This document shows, one piece after another, positions 16,438 through 24,717 of a stretch of 64,000 nucleotides of DNA. A model generated the notes under the pieces. The model was not told the origin of the DNA, searched no databases, and saw only the letters and a list, made by a program, of their open reading frames with translations. The stretch covers positions 186,001 to 250,000 of the forward strand of contig NZ_JNIK01000013.1 in NCBI RefSeq assembly GCF_000701365.1. Direction: 5' to 3'. The position numbers were made by a program, and so were the translations under genes. Position 1 is the first letter of the stretch. The number at the start of each line of letters is the position of its first letter. The stretch is from Blastococcus sp. URHD0036 (GTDB lineage: Bacteria > Actinomycetota > Actinomycetes > Mycobacteriales > Geodermatophilaceae).

Positions 16438-16823
16438 CTCCCGGCGCCCACGCGCCCGCCGGTGCCCGACCCGATGCCGCCGCTGACCCGCGTGCCCCCG
16501 GTGACCTTCCCGGTCGCCGGGAGGCCGGCGTTGCGGCGGGCGGTGGTGTCGCGGGGGTCGATGCGGGTGCCGCCGCTGGGCAGCACCGTGCCGACGGGCA
16601 GACCCCGTCCGAAGCCGCCGAGGTAGAGGAAGAAGAGCCCGCCGCCACCGCGGTAGCCGTCGTCGCAGTAGCTGTCGTCGACGATCTCGCCGTCCTCGTC
16701 GGTGCAGTAGGCGACCTGCTCGTCGTCGTCGTCCTCGAGGCCGCAGCCGGCCAGGAACCCGGTCGCCGCAGTCGCCAGCACCGTCGTCGTCAGGGCGCTC
16801 TTGACGCGGTTGGAGACCGCCAC
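16434..16823 (-). CDS. Small acidic lipoprotein (YgiB-like partner)
   Basis: 129 residues from GTG 16823. Signal peptide with lipobox LAGC (Cys27), followed by a strongly acidic stretch (EDDDDEQ) and repeated Asp/Glu-Tyr-Cys motifs (YCTDEDGEIVDDSYC), then Gly-rich GGGGLFFLYLGG and a low-complexity tail. Predicted to be anchored on the outer face of the membrane. E. coli YgiB is also a Tyr/Gly-rich lipoprotein encoded just before YgiC, so this is probably its functional counterpart; the sequence match is in architecture, not strict identity. Confidence 0.78.
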   Translation of the reverse strand: MAVSNRVKSALTTTVLATAATGFLAGCGLEDDDDEQVAYCTDEDGEIVDDSYCDDGYRGGGGLFFLYLGGFGRGLPVGTVLPSGGTRIDPRDTTARRNAGLPATGKVTGGTRVSGGIGSGTGGRVGAGS

Positions 16824-16883
16824 GGACCCTCCCCCGCTCGGCCGAGACGTCCTCGACCCCGGAACTGACGTTACCGTCGCCCG

Positions 16884-18482
16884 GTGGTCGAGCCGAGCGA
16901 GCCCGAGCAGGACCCCGCCGACCGGATCGCCGCCGGGTACGCCGCGACGGGACCGGCGGTCGAACTGGGCGCGGTCGTCCTCGACGGCCGGCCGCATCCC
17001 GGTGCGCAGGTCCGCGTCCCCCTGGCGATGCTCAACCGGCACGGCCTCATCGCCGGCGCGACCGGCACGGGCAAGACCAAGACCCTCCAGCTGATGGCCG
17101 AGCAGCTGTCGGCGGCCGGGGTCCCGGTGGTGCTGGCCGACCTGAAGGGCGACCTGGCCGGCCTGGCCCGCCCCGGGGCCGAGAGCGACCGGGTCCGGGA
17201 GCGCGCCACCGCCACCGGCGACCCCTGGACGCCGACCGGGTTCCCGGTCGAGTACCTCGCGCTCGGCGGGCTGGGCACCGGCGTGCCGGTGCGCGCGACC
17301 GTCACCGACTTCGGCCCGGTGCTGCTGTCGCGGGTGCTGGACCTCAACGCCACCCAGGAGAGCTCGCTGGGGCTGGTCTTCCACCACGCCGACGCCGCCG
17401 GTCTGCCGCTGCTCGACCTGGCCGACCTGCGCGCCGTCCTCACCTGGCTGACGAGCAAGGAGGGGAAGGCCGACCTCGAGGGGCTGGGCGGGCTGTCGAA
17501 GGCGACCGCCGGGGTGATCCTGCGCGAGCTCATCGGGCTGGCCGACCTCGGCGGCGACGTCTTCTTCGGCGAGCCCGCCTTCGACCCGGCCGACCTGATC
17601 CGCACCGCCGCCGACGGCCGCGGCGTCGTCAGCGCCGTCGAGCTGCCGGCCATCCAGGACCGGCCGGCGCTGTTCTCGACGTTCCTGATGTGGCTGCTCG
17701 CCGAGCTCTTCGAGGACCTGCCCGAGGTGGGCGACGTCGACCGGCCGAAGCTGGTCTTCTTCCTCGACGAGGCGCACCTGCTGTTCACCGGCGCCAGCAA
17801 GGCCTTCCTCGAGGCCGTCACCCAGACCGTGCGGCTGATCCGGTCCAAGGGCGTCGGGGTCTTCTTCGTGACCCAGAACCCCACCGACGTGCCGCGGCCG
17901 GTGCTCGCCCAGCTGGGCAACCGCGTGCAGCACGCGCTGCGCACCTTCACGCCGGAGGACGCCGACGCGCTGGCGAAGACCGTGAAGACGTTCCCCCGCA
18001 GCGAGGACTACGACATCGCGACCCTGCTGACCTCGCTGGGCACGGGCGAGGCCGCGGTCACGGTGCTCTCCGAGCGCGGCGCCCCGACCCCCGTGGCCTG
18101 GACGATGCTGCGGGCCCCGCGCTCGCACATGGGCACGGTCGAGGCGGCCGACCTGGCCGCGGCCGTGGCCGCCTCACCGCTGCAGGCCCGGTACGGCACC
18201 GCGGTCGACCGGCAGTCCGCGCGCGAGATGCTCGCCGCCCGGCTGTCCCCGCCGGCCGCGCCGGCCCCGACGCCCGCGCCCGCGCCCGCGCCCGCGCCGG
18301 AGACCCTGCCCAGCCCGTGGCCGGAGATGGAGCAGCAGGAGCCGCCGCCGCGGCGGCGCCGGGAGGAGAAGGGCGGCGACCTGCTCGACGGGGCGCTGGG
18401 CTCCTTCGCCCGCTCCGTGGGGTCGGCCCTGGGCCGGGAGATCACCCGCGGGCTGTTCGGCACCCGCCGCCGCCGGCGCTGA
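16884..18482 (+). CDS. HerA-like helicase/ATPase (DUF853)
   Basis: 532 residues. Seen: Walker A GATGTGKTKT at residues 58-67, ADLKGDLAGLA, Walker B KLVFFLDEAHLLF, and the arginine-containing VRLIRSKGVGVFFVTQNPTDVP sensor region. This is the single-chain YjgR-type branch of HerA/FtsK ATPases, hexameric DNA pumps in related proteins; its cellular role is unclear. The C-terminus has a Pro-Ala repeat linker (about residues 455-480) and a basic RRRRR end. GTG start at 16884. Divergent from the lipoprotein gene. Confidence 0.88.
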   Translation: MVEPSEPEQDPADRIAAGYAATGPAVELGAVVLDGRPHPGAQVRVPLAMLNRHGLIAGATGTGKTKTLQLMAEQLSAAGVPVVLADLKGDLAGLARPGAESDRVRERATATGDPWTPTGFPVEYLALGGLGTGVPVRATVTDFGPVLLSRVLDLNATQESSLGLVFHHADAAGLPLLDLADLRAVLTWLTSKEGKADLEGLGGLSKATAGVILRELIGLADLGGDVFFGEPAFDPADLIRTAADGRGVVSAVELPAIQDRPALFSTFLMWLLAELFEDLPEVGDVDRPKLVFFLDEAHLLFTGASKAFLEAVTQTVRLIRSKGVGVFFVTQNPTDVPRPVLAQLGNRVQHALRTFTPEDADALAKTVKTFPRSEDYDIATLLTSLGTGEAAVTVLSERGAPTPVAWTMLRAPRSHMGTVEAADLAAAVAASPLQARYGTAVDRQSAREMLAARLSPPAAPAPTPAPAPAPAPETLPSPWPEMEQQEPPPRRRREEKGGDLLDGALGSFARSVGSALGREITRGLFGTRRRRR

Positions 18483-18560
18483 ACGGCTCTGCTCGGCGGG
18501 CGGGAGCGGGCGTGCGGCCGCAGCATGGACCGGCAGCCACCCGCCGCTCCGGAGGTCCGC

Positions 18561-19409
18561 ATGACCGACAAGCAGCCCGCCGAGATCGCCCAGGTCGCCG
18601 CGGAGACCGGGGCGAAGAAGGTGCACCGGTCGTGGGACCGCGTGCTGGTGAGCTCCTTCCTCGCCGGCGCCTACATCTCCTTCGGCGCGCTGGTCGCGAT
18701 CACCGTCTCCTCCGGGCTGGACCCCGCGACGTGGGGCACGCTGCCCACGCTCTTCATGGGCGCCGCGTTCACCCTGGGGCTCGTGCTGGTGCTCGTCGCC
18801 GGCTCCGACCTGGCCACGGGCAACATGCTGCTGGTCCCGCTGGGGGCCATGCAGGGCCGGCTGTCGCTGCGCGACGTCGCCAAGAACCTCACGCTCGTGC
18901 TGATCGGCAACCTGATCGGTGCGCTGCTCGTCGCGTTCTTCCTCGCGATCCAGAGCGGGGTGATCGGGCACGCCGGCGCGAGCGGCAGCGCCGGGCTGAC
19001 CTTCGAGCGGCTGGCCGGCATCGCCCAGGCCAAGGCCGAGAACGAGTCGCACTGGCAGGTGTTCCTGCGCGGCATCGGCTGCAACTGGCTGGTCTGCCTG
19101 GCGGTCTGGATGTCGCTGGCGACCACCAGCATCTCCGGCAAGATCCTGGCGATCTTCTTCCCGATCATGGCCTTCGTCGCGATGGGGTTCGACCACGTCG
19201 TCGCCAACATGTTCTTCCTGCCGGCCGCGATCTTCGCCGACGTCGACGGCGTGACGTGGGGCAACACGGTGCTGAACTGGCTGTTCGCCGGGGTGGGCAA
19301 CCTGATCGGCGCGGTGGTCTTCGTGGGGACGTCGTACTGGTACCTGTTCCTCAAGGACCAGCCGGCGCGGGAGCCCGCGCACGGAGGCGAGGCGCCCGAG
19401 CGCGCATGA
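18561..19409 (+). CDS. Formate/nitrite transporter family channel
   Basis: 282 residues, six hydrophobic segments, pentameric aquaporin-like FNT fold. Seen: SFLAGAYISFGALVAI (TM1), GSDLATGNMLLVPLGAMQG (the first conserved half-helix), WLVCLAVWMSLATTSISGKI and GFDHVVANMFFLPAAI (the second). ATG 18561 was preferred over the in-frame ATG at 18525 because GGAGG lies 7 bases upstream of it. It would move formate, nitrite or a related monovalent anion; no nitrite or formate enzyme is nearby, so substrate is open. Confidence 0.88.
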   Translation: MTDKQPAEIAQVAAETGAKKVHRSWDRVLVSSFLAGAYISFGALVAITVSSGLDPATWGTLPTLFMGAAFTLGLVLVLVAGSDLATGNMLLVPLGAMQGRLSLRDVAKNLTLVLIGNLIGALLVAFFLAIQSGVIGHAGASGSAGLTFERLAGIAQAKAENESHWQVFLRGIGCNWLVCLAVWMSLATTSISGKILAIFFPIMAFVAMGFDHVVANMFFLPAAIFADVDGVTWGNTVLNWLFAGVGNLIGAVVFVGTSYWYLFLKDQPAREPAHGGEAPERA

Positions 19410-19485
19410 CCGGCTCCCGGCCGGGGCAGTGCCTCCGTCGGCGCCGCCTCCGGCGGCGCCTCGTCGACCGGGAGGACCACCAGCC

Positions 19486-20406
19486 ATGAGGTACCGCGAG
19501 TCGGGACGGCTGGACACCTCCGGCGTGCAGGACCGCCGCGGCGGCGGCGGCGGGGGGCGCGGCCTGGCCGTGGGCGGTGGCGGCCTCGGCCTGGTCGGCG
19601 TCCTGGTGCTGGTGCTGTTCCAGGTGCTCGGCGGCGGAGGGGGTGGCGGTGACGCCGCGAGCGCCCTCGGCGGGCAGCTCGGGTCGCTCGGCCAGGGGCA
19701 GACCGCCGACAACACCCAGCTCGACCAGCAGTGCCAGACCGGCGAGGACGCCAACGAGTCCGTCGACTGCGCCGTCGTCGCCGACATCGAGTCGATCCAG
19801 GACTACTGGGCCGGCGTGCTCGGCGACCGGTACGTGCCCACCGACACCGTGTTCTTCTCCGGCTCGGTGCAGACGAGCTGCGGCGGGGCGACCAGCGGCT
19901 CGGGCCCCTTCTACTGCCCGGCCGACCAGCTGGTGTACATCGACCTCACCTTCTTCGAGACGCTGCAGGAGCAGTTCGGCGCCGAGGGCGGCCTGTTCGT
20001 CAACGCGTACGTGCTGGCCCACGAGTACGGCCACCACGTGCAGAACCTGCTGGGCATCAACCAGCAGGTCACCCCGGGCGAGACCGGGCCGGAGAGCGGG
20101 ACGGTCCGCCTGGAGCTGCAGGCCGACTGCTTCGCCGGCACCTGGGCCGACCACGCCGAGACGGTGCCGGACGAGTCGGGCGAGCCGCTGATCAGCGAGA
20201 TCAACGACGACGACATCGACCGGGCACTGGACGCCGCGGGCCGCATCGGCGACGACTTCATCCAGCGCGAGCTCGGCGGCGGCACCGTCGACCAGGACAC
20301 CTTCACGCACGGTTCCTCGGAGCAGCGGCGGCAGTGGTTCAGCACCGGGTACCGGACCGGCGACCTCCAGCAGTGCGACACCTTCGCCACCGACGACCTC
20401 GGCTAG
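19486..20406 (+). CDS. Neutral zinc metallopeptidase (YpfJ family)
   Basis: 306 residues from ATG 19486 (GGAGG 10 bases upstream). One membrane-spanning segment (about 28-48) flanked by Gly-runs, then an extracytoplasmic domain with the zinc motif HEYGHH at residues 179-184 (His179, Glu180 and His183 visible) and downstream ELQADCFAG, where Glu and Asp complete the site. N-terminal RYRESGRLDTSGVQDRRG is diagnostic of the family. Substrate unknown. A strong hairpin follows. Confidence 0.9.
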   Translation: MRYRESGRLDTSGVQDRRGGGGGGRGLAVGGGGLGLVGVLVLVLFQVLGGGGGGGDAASALGGQLGSLGQGQTADNTQLDQQCQTGEDANESVDCAVVADIESIQDYWAGVLGDRYVPTDTVFFSGSVQTSCGGATSGSGPFYCPADQLVYIDLTFFETLQEQFGAEGGLFVNAYVLAHEYGHHVQNLLGINQQVTPGETGPESGTVRLELQADCFAGTWADHAETVPDESGEPLISEINDDDIDRALDAAGRIGDDFIQRELGGGTVDQDTFTHGSSEQRRQWFSTGYRTGDLQQCDTFATDDLG

Positions 20407-20433
20407 CTCCCGCTCGCCGCTCGCCCTCACCCG

Positions 20434-20473
20434 GCAGCGCTGCTGTCACGGTGCGGCGCCACAGCAGCGCTGC
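20434..20473 (+). terminator. Hairpin terminator
   Basis: A 13-bp perfect stem (20434-20446 with 20461-20473) and a 14-nt loop, 28 bases after the metallopeptidase stop. Confidence 0.65.
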
Positions 20474-20532
20474 ACGGTGACGGTGGGCGGGCCCCTGCGA
20501 GCGGGCGGTCGGCCTGCCGTGAGGATGTCGGC

Positions 20533-21321
20533 ATGGCAGAGCACCTCACGCTGACCCCCGACGGCCTGGGCCCCGGCGTCGCCGTCCTCACCATCGACCG
20601 GCCGGCCAAGCGCAACGCGCTCACCGCCGGGATGTGGCGGGACCTGCCGGAGGTGCTCGCCGGGCCCGCCGCCGACGCGGGAGTCCGCGTGCTCGTGGTG
20701 ACCGGCGCCGGGAGCAGCTTCTGCGCCGGCGCCGACATCGCCGACCTCCTCGGCGGCCCCGACGCCACGGACCCCATGGCCGCACTGCGCCGGGACAACC
20801 TCGCCGCGCAGGCGGCCCTGCGCGAGTTCCCCAAGCCGACCGTCGCGATGGTCCGCGGCCACTGCATCGGCGGCGGGGTCGAGCTCGCGACCTGCTGCGA
20901 CCTGCGCTTCAGCGACGACACCGGGGTCTTCGGCGTCACCCCGGCGAAGGTCGGCATCGTCTACACCCCGGAGTCGACGAAGACGCTGGTCGACCTGGTC
21001 GGACCGGGACTCACCCGCTACCTGCTGTTCAGCGGCGAGCTGGTGGACGCGCCGACCGCGCTGCGCGCCGGCCTGGTCGACCGGCTGCTGCCACCGGAGG
21101 AGCTCGAGGACGAGGTGCGGCGCTTCGCCGGCGTCCTGGCGTCGCGCTCGGCGCTGACCCAGCGGTCGACCAAGGAGGTCGTGGCCGCGGTGCTCGCCGG
21201 CGGCGACGGCCGACCCGAGGCCGCGCGGTGGTACCGCGAGACCATCGCGGCCGGCGAGCTGGCCGAGGGCGTCGCCGCGTTCGGCGAGCGCCGCTCCCCC
21301 GACTTCCCCTGGCGCGGGTAG
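20533..21321 (+). CDS. Enoyl-CoA hydratase/isomerase family protein
   Basis: 262 residues, crotonase fold. Seen: N-terminal IDRPAKRNALT, oxyanion-hole segments GSSFCAGADIADL and VRGHCIGGGVELATCCDLRF, and SDDTGVFGVTPAKVGI. It acts on acyl-CoA thioesters in fatty-acid or branched-chain degradation; the catalytic Glu positions of bona fide hydratases (E in the GGG-E and P-E-x-x-G regions) are partly changed (TPAKVGI), so isomerase or another crotonase reaction is possible. Single gene; its TAG stop abuts the TAG of the convergent siderophore gene. Confidence 0.87.
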   Translation: MAEHLTLTPDGLGPGVAVLTIDRPAKRNALTAGMWRDLPEVLAGPAADAGVRVLVVTGAGSSFCAGADIADLLGGPDATDPMAALRRDNLAAQAALREFPKPTVAMVRGHCIGGGVELATCCDLRFSDDTGVFGVTPAKVGIVYTPESTKTLVDLVGPGLTRYLLFSGELVDAPTALRAGLVDRLLPPEELEDEVRRFAGVLASRSALTQRSTKEVVAAVLAGGDGRPEAARWYRETIAAGELAEGVAAFGERRSPDFPWRG

Positions 21322-22164
21322 CTAGACGGCGAGGGTCTGCTCGTCGGCCTCGACGGCCGCGTTCCACTCCGGCTTCTCGGCCTGCCAGCGGTCCTCCGTG
21401 CGGCCGATCCGCCAGTAGCCCGACACCGACAGCAGCTCCCGCGGGACGGCGAGGGTGCCGCGCAGCCAACGCCGCAGGTCACGGACCGCGCCGGCCTCGC
21501 CGTGCACGAACGCCTGCACCGTGCCCTCCGGGAGCGCGGCGCTGAGGACCGCCGCGACCAGGGCCGTGCCGGGGGCGTGGTCGCCGCGGTGCACCCACGT
21601 CAGGGTGACCCCCTCGGGCAGCACGAGGTCCTGCTGCTCCGTGGCGTCGGCGACCTCGACGAAGGCCAGCGCCCGCGCGCCGGCCGGCAGCCGCTCGATC
21701 GAGGCGGCGATCGCCGGCAGCGTCGTCTCGTCGCCGACCAGGAGGTGCCAGTCGGCGTCGGTGCCGGGCGTGTACGCGCCGCCGGGACCGAAGAGCATGA
21801 CGGTGTCCCCCGGCTGCGCGGCCGACGCCCAGGGCCCGGCCAGCCCCTCGTCCCCGTGCGTGACGACGTCGAGGGTCAGTTCGCCGGCGGCCTCGTCCCA
21901 CCGCCGCACCGTGTAGGTGCGGGTGCTCGGCCAGAACTCGCGGGGGTGCTCGGCCTGGACGGCGTCGGGGTCGAAGGGAGCCGCGTAGGGCGCCCCCCGG
22001 GGCGGCAGCACGAGCTTGACGTAGGAGTCGGAGTGCACGGGCGAGAACCCGGCGAGCCCGGGGCCGCCGAGCACGATGCGCACCACGTGCGGGGTCACCC
22101 GGCTGCTGCGGATCACGGTGGCCTGGCGGGCGATGCGCCGGCGGCGCGCGGTGGGTTCGGCCAT
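21322..22164 (-). CDS. Siderophore-interacting protein (ferric-siderophore reductase, ViuB/SIP type)
   Basis: 280 residues. Seen: FAD-binding segment HSDSYVKLVLPP, the flavin motif RTYTVRRWD (R-x-Y-T/S), DVVTHGDEGLAGPWAS and the C-terminal NAD(P)H-like SIP domain with GEAGAVRDLRRWL and SGYWRIGRTED. Cytosolic enzymes of this family reduce iron from imported ferric siderophores. The ATG at 22164 was chosen over more upstream starts because the conserved RRRIARQATVIR begins there and an iron-box-like operator sits 25 bases upstream; longer starts would run through the operator. No transport genes are adjacent. Confidence 0.9.
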   Translation of the reverse strand: MAEPTARRRRIARQATVIRSSRVTPHVVRIVLGGPGLAGFSPVHSDSYVKLVLPPRGAPYAAPFDPDAVQAEHPREFWPSTRTYTVRRWDEAAGELTLDVVTHGDEGLAGPWASAAQPGDTVMLFGPGGAYTPGTDADWHLLVGDETTLPAIAASIERLPAGARALAFVEVADATEQQDLVLPEGVTLTWVHRGDHAPGTALVAAVLSAALPEGTVQAFVHGEAGAVRDLRRWLRGTLAVPRELLSVSGYWRIGRTEDRWQAEKPEWNAAVEADEQTLAV

Positions 22165-22188
22165 GAGGGCGCTCCAGACCTGAGGCGG

Positions 22189-22207
22189 ATAGGGAAGCCT
22201 CACCTTA
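22189..22207 (-). promoter_or_regulatory. Putative IdeR/DtxR iron box
   Basis: Nineteen bases matching the consensus TTAGGTTAGCCTAACCTAA at 14 positions, including the AGCCT core and the ACCT right half, 25 bases upstream of the siderophore-interacting protein start. Iron-dependent repression of that gene is the expected outcome. Confidence 0.55.
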
Positions 22208-22239
22208 CTCCGCGACGGATCAGGTGGATCGACGCCGTC

Positions 22240-22264
22240 GTTTCGGCCGTGATCGTCCGGGTAC
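22240..22264 (+). promoter_or_regulatory. SigB-like stress promoter
   Basis: GTTT, a 15-base spacer and GGGTAC match the actinobacterial SigB/SigF general-stress consensus (GTTT, 14-17 bases, GGGTAY). It points toward the 22489 operon, about 225 bases away, in the divergent spacer 22208-22488, where I see no other feature. Confidence 0.45.
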
Positions 22265-22488
22265 CCCAGAACTGCAGGCCGGTGGCCCACTCAGACACGG
22301 TGGGACGACTCGGCCGGCGCCCACCGCGGGGTCGCCGGCCTTCCCCTCCCACAACGTTCCCGAGGTCGCTCCGGCGGCCGGTGGAGCCGTGTCCTGGGCC
22401 CGCACGGACGCGGCCCGGTCGCGCCCCGAGCAGGGGCCCCACACCGAGCGCACATGCCCCGACCACGTCAGACGCCTGAGGAGGACCG

Positions 22489-23313
22489 ATGACCCACTCC
22501 ATCGACACCCCGTTCCCGCCGCCCCCCGCCACCACGGCGGGCGCCACCAGCCCCTCGACCAGCGACACGTCGAAGGCCGACGTCGCGAAGGACGAGGCCC
22601 GCGCCGTCGGCCAGACCGCCGCGCAGGGCGCGAGCCAGGTCGCCTCGACCGCCGCCGACCAGGCGAGCCAGGTCGTGCAGGAGACCAAGGCCCAGGCCCA
22701 GGACGTCCTGGCCCAGGGTCGTGACCAGCTGCGCCAGCAGGTCGTCACCCAGCAGCAGAAGGCCGGGCAGGGCCTCGCCGGCCTGGCCGACGCGCTGCGC
22801 GGGATGGCCGAGGGCAACGCCCCGGCCCCCGGCCCGGCCGCGGACCTGGTCAGGCAGGGCGCTGGCAAGGTCGAGGAGTTCGCGCACCTCCTGCAGAACC
22901 GCGAGCCCGCGGCCCTCCTCGAGGACATCCGCTCCTTCGCCCGCCGCAACCCCGGCACCTTCCTGCTCGGTGCAGCCCTCGCCGGCGTCGTCGCCGGCCG
23001 GCTGACCAGTGGCGTCAAGGCCGCCCACTCCGACTCGGGCACCAGCTCGACCGGCACCAGCGGCACCTACCGCACCCCGACGAACTACGTCGACCCGGCG
23101 CCGGCCTACGGCGGCTACGAGACGACCGGCACCTACTCCGAGGCCACCACCGGCTACGGCACCGAGACCTACGCCACCGAGACCTACGGGACGACCGGCG
23201 CCCCGGTCCCGCCGCCGCCGTACGGCACCGTGCCGCCCGCCGGCAGCGTCGTCCCGCCGACCGCTCCGGCGGGCTGGGATGACCCGACCCGTCGTCCCGG
23301 CGGGGTGGCCTGA
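22489..23313 (+). CDS. Ala/Gln-rich coiled-coil protein with hydrophobic segment
   Basis: 274 residues from ATG 22489 with GAGGAG 5 bases upstream. Residues 25-120 are helical and rich in Ala, Gln and Asp with heptad-like spacing (late-embryogenesis-like AADQASQVVQETKAQAQDVL); one hydrophobic segment follows (about 160-178, FLLGAALAGVVAGRL); the C-terminal 90 residues are disordered, with repeated Tyr-Gly-Thr-Glu-Thr motifs and polyproline. I do not recognise a named family. First of three co-directional genes with holin-X and DUF3618 proteins, probably a stress-induced envelope operon. Confidence 0.8.
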   Translation: MTHSIDTPFPPPPATTAGATSPSTSDTSKADVAKDEARAVGQTAAQGASQVASTAADQASQVVQETKAQAQDVLAQGRDQLRQQVVTQQQKAGQGLAGLADALRGMAEGNAPAPGPAADLVRQGAGKVEEFAHLLQNREPAALLEDIRSFARRNPGTFLLGAALAGVVAGRLTSGVKAAHSDSGTSSTGTSGTYRTPTNYVDPAPAYGGYETTGTYSEATTGYGTETYATETYGTTGAPVPPPPYGTVPPAGSVVPPTAPAGWDDPTRRPGGVA

Positions 23314-23316
23314 CCG

Positions 23317-23850
23317 ATGAGCACTCCCTACTCGGGCGCCACGCCCGTCGGTAACGCCCCGGGTTACGGCGAACCCCAGGCGAACTACGTGGCGCCGGAC
23401 CCCTACGGCGCACACTCCGGTCCGCCGGTCTCCGGGGACATCGGCACGCCGACCACCGCCGAGGGCCGCCCCGCGGTCGAGGGCACCTCGGTCGGCCAGC
23501 TCATGGGCGAGGTCGCCAAGGACCTCTCCACCCTGATGCGCCAGGAGCTCGAGCTCGCCAAGGTCGAGGTCAAGGTCGAGGCGAAGAAGGCCGGCGCCGG
23601 CGCCGGGCTCTTCGGAGCCGCGGGCTTCGCCGGCTACATGGTGGCGCTGTTCCTGTCCATCGCCCTGTGGTGGGCGCTGGAGAACCTGATGGACGCCGGT
23701 CTGGCCGCGCTGATCGTCGCGATCCTCTGGGGGATCGTCGGCGCCGTCGCCTTCGTGCTGGGCAAGAAGAAGTTCCAGCAGGTCAACCCGAAGCCCGAGC
23801 GCACCGTGGACACCCTCTCGCAGGTGCCCGGCGCCCTGAAGCCCCACTGA
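23317..23850 (+). CDS. Phage holin family protein (Actinobacteria holin-X, DUF1469)
   Basis: 177 residues. Disordered Pro/Gly/Tyr-rich first 60 residues, then VGQLMGEVAKDLSTLMRQELELAKVEVK (amphipathic helix typical of the family) and two closely spaced membrane segments (GAAGFAGYMVALFLSIALWW and ALIVAILWGIVGAVAFVLG) with a basic tail. The holin name is a fold label; these chromosomal actinobacterial proteins are not prophage lysis genes. It follows the previous stop by 3 bases and precedes the DUF3618 gene by 40. Confidence 0.87.
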   Translation: MSTPYSGATPVGNAPGYGEPQANYVAPDPYGAHSGPPVSGDIGTPTTAEGRPAVEGTSVGQLMGEVAKDLSTLMRQELELAKVEVKVEAKKAGAGAGLFGAAGFAGYMVALFLSIALWWALENLMDAGLAALIVAILWGIVGAVAFVLGKKKFQQVNPKPERTVDTLSQVPGALKPH

Positions 23851-23890
23851 CCCGCGGCCACCGGCCCCCACCCACCTGGAGACACCAGAG

Positions 23891-24556
23891 ATGACCACTC
23901 CCACCAGCAACGACCCGGACGTCATCCGCCGGCAGATCGACGAGACGCGGCGCGAGCTGAGCTACGACGTCGACGCCCTCAACGAGAAGGTCAACCCCGC
24001 GCGCGTCATGGACCGGCGGGTTACCGCGGCCAAGGGCCGCATCACGCGAGCCAAGGAGAAGGTGATGGGTTCCGCACACGACACCACCTCGACCGCCCAG
24101 TACCACGCCCAGAACGCCGCGGGCTCGGTGCACGGCGCAGCTTCCAGCGCCGCGGACTCGGTCCAGGGTGCGGCGTCCTCGGCGGCCCACGCCGTGCAGC
24201 AGGCGCCGGACCAGATCGTGCGCCAGACGCAGGGCAACCCCATGGCCGCCGGGTTGATCGCCTTCGGCGTCGGCTGGCTGGTCTCCAGCCTGCTGCCCGC
24301 CACGCAGAAGGAGCAGCAGCTGGCCCAGCAGGCCGAGACCGCCCTCCGGGAGAACAAGGACACCCTGCTGGCCCCGGCCAAGCAGGCCGCCCAGGAGATG
24401 GGCGAGGAGCTCAAGCCGGTCGCCCAGCACGCCGTCGAGGAGGTCCGGGCCACCGCGACCGACGCCGCCCAGACGGTCAAGCACGAGGGCCAGTCGGCCG
24501 CCCAGGACGTGCAGGGTCAGGCCCAGCAGTCCAAGGAGACCGTGCAGAGCCAGTAG
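23891..24556 (+). CDS. DUF3618 domain protein
   Basis: 221 residues. The N-terminal 45 residues carry the DUF3618 pattern DPDVIRRQIDETRREL followed by a VNPARVMDRR segment. A helical Ala/Gln-rich stretch with repeats (AASSAADSVQGAASSAAHAVQ) follows, then one hydrophobic segment (MAAGLIAFGVGWLVSSLLP) and a second long helical region to the end. DUF3618 genes regularly sit beside holin-X genes in actinobacteria, as here. Likely membrane-attached; function unknown. It ends the operon at a very strong hairpin terminator. Confidence 0.87.
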   Translation: MTTPTSNDPDVIRRQIDETRRELSYDVDALNEKVNPARVMDRRVTAAKGRITRAKEKVMGSAHDTTSTAQYHAQNAAGSVHGAASSAADSVQGAASSAAHAVQQAPDQIVRQTQGNPMAAGLIAFGVGWLVSSLLPATQKEQQLAQQAETALRENKDTLLAPAKQAAQEMGEELKPVAQHAVEEVRATATDAAQTVKHEGQSAAQDVQGQAQQSKETVQSQ

Positions 24557-24569
24557 AGCTGCCCGTCCG

Positions 24570-24609
24570 CACAGCGCGCCCCGCCGGTCCTCCGGCGGGG
24601 CGCGCTGTG
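24570..24609 (+). terminator. Strong hairpin terminator
   Basis: An 18-bp perfect GC-rich stem (24570-24587 with 24592-24609) around a 4-base TCCT loop, 13 bases after the DUF3618 stop. Confidence 0.85.
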
Positions 24610-24619
24610 TCGTGCGGGG

Positions 24620-24637
24620 GTCACCTGTTGGGGTGAC
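24620..24637 (+). promoter_or_regulatory. 6-6-6 dyad upstream of two-component genes
   Basis: GTCACC, six bases, GGTGAC: perfect inverted repeat 80 bases before the response-regulator start. A near-identical dyad (31818-31835) precedes the OmpR-type regulator gene, so a common regulator is possible. Confidence 0.35.
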
Positions 24638-24717
24638 GCCGCCCGGGCCCGGCTGCAGAGGGGCACCACGGACGCCGACCTCGACGGAGAGGACAGCCGA
24701 CCGACGGGAGCACCACC

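Noticed and set aside
18241-18310. Coding repeat suggesting slippage in the HerA-like gene
   Set aside because: The Pro-Ala run is an ordinary flexible linker with GC-rich codons and the frame is intact.
23317-23850. Prophage suggested by a holin-family gene
   Set aside because: No integrase, portal, capsid or endolysin is near; holin-X with DUF3618 is a common chromosomal actinobacterial pair.
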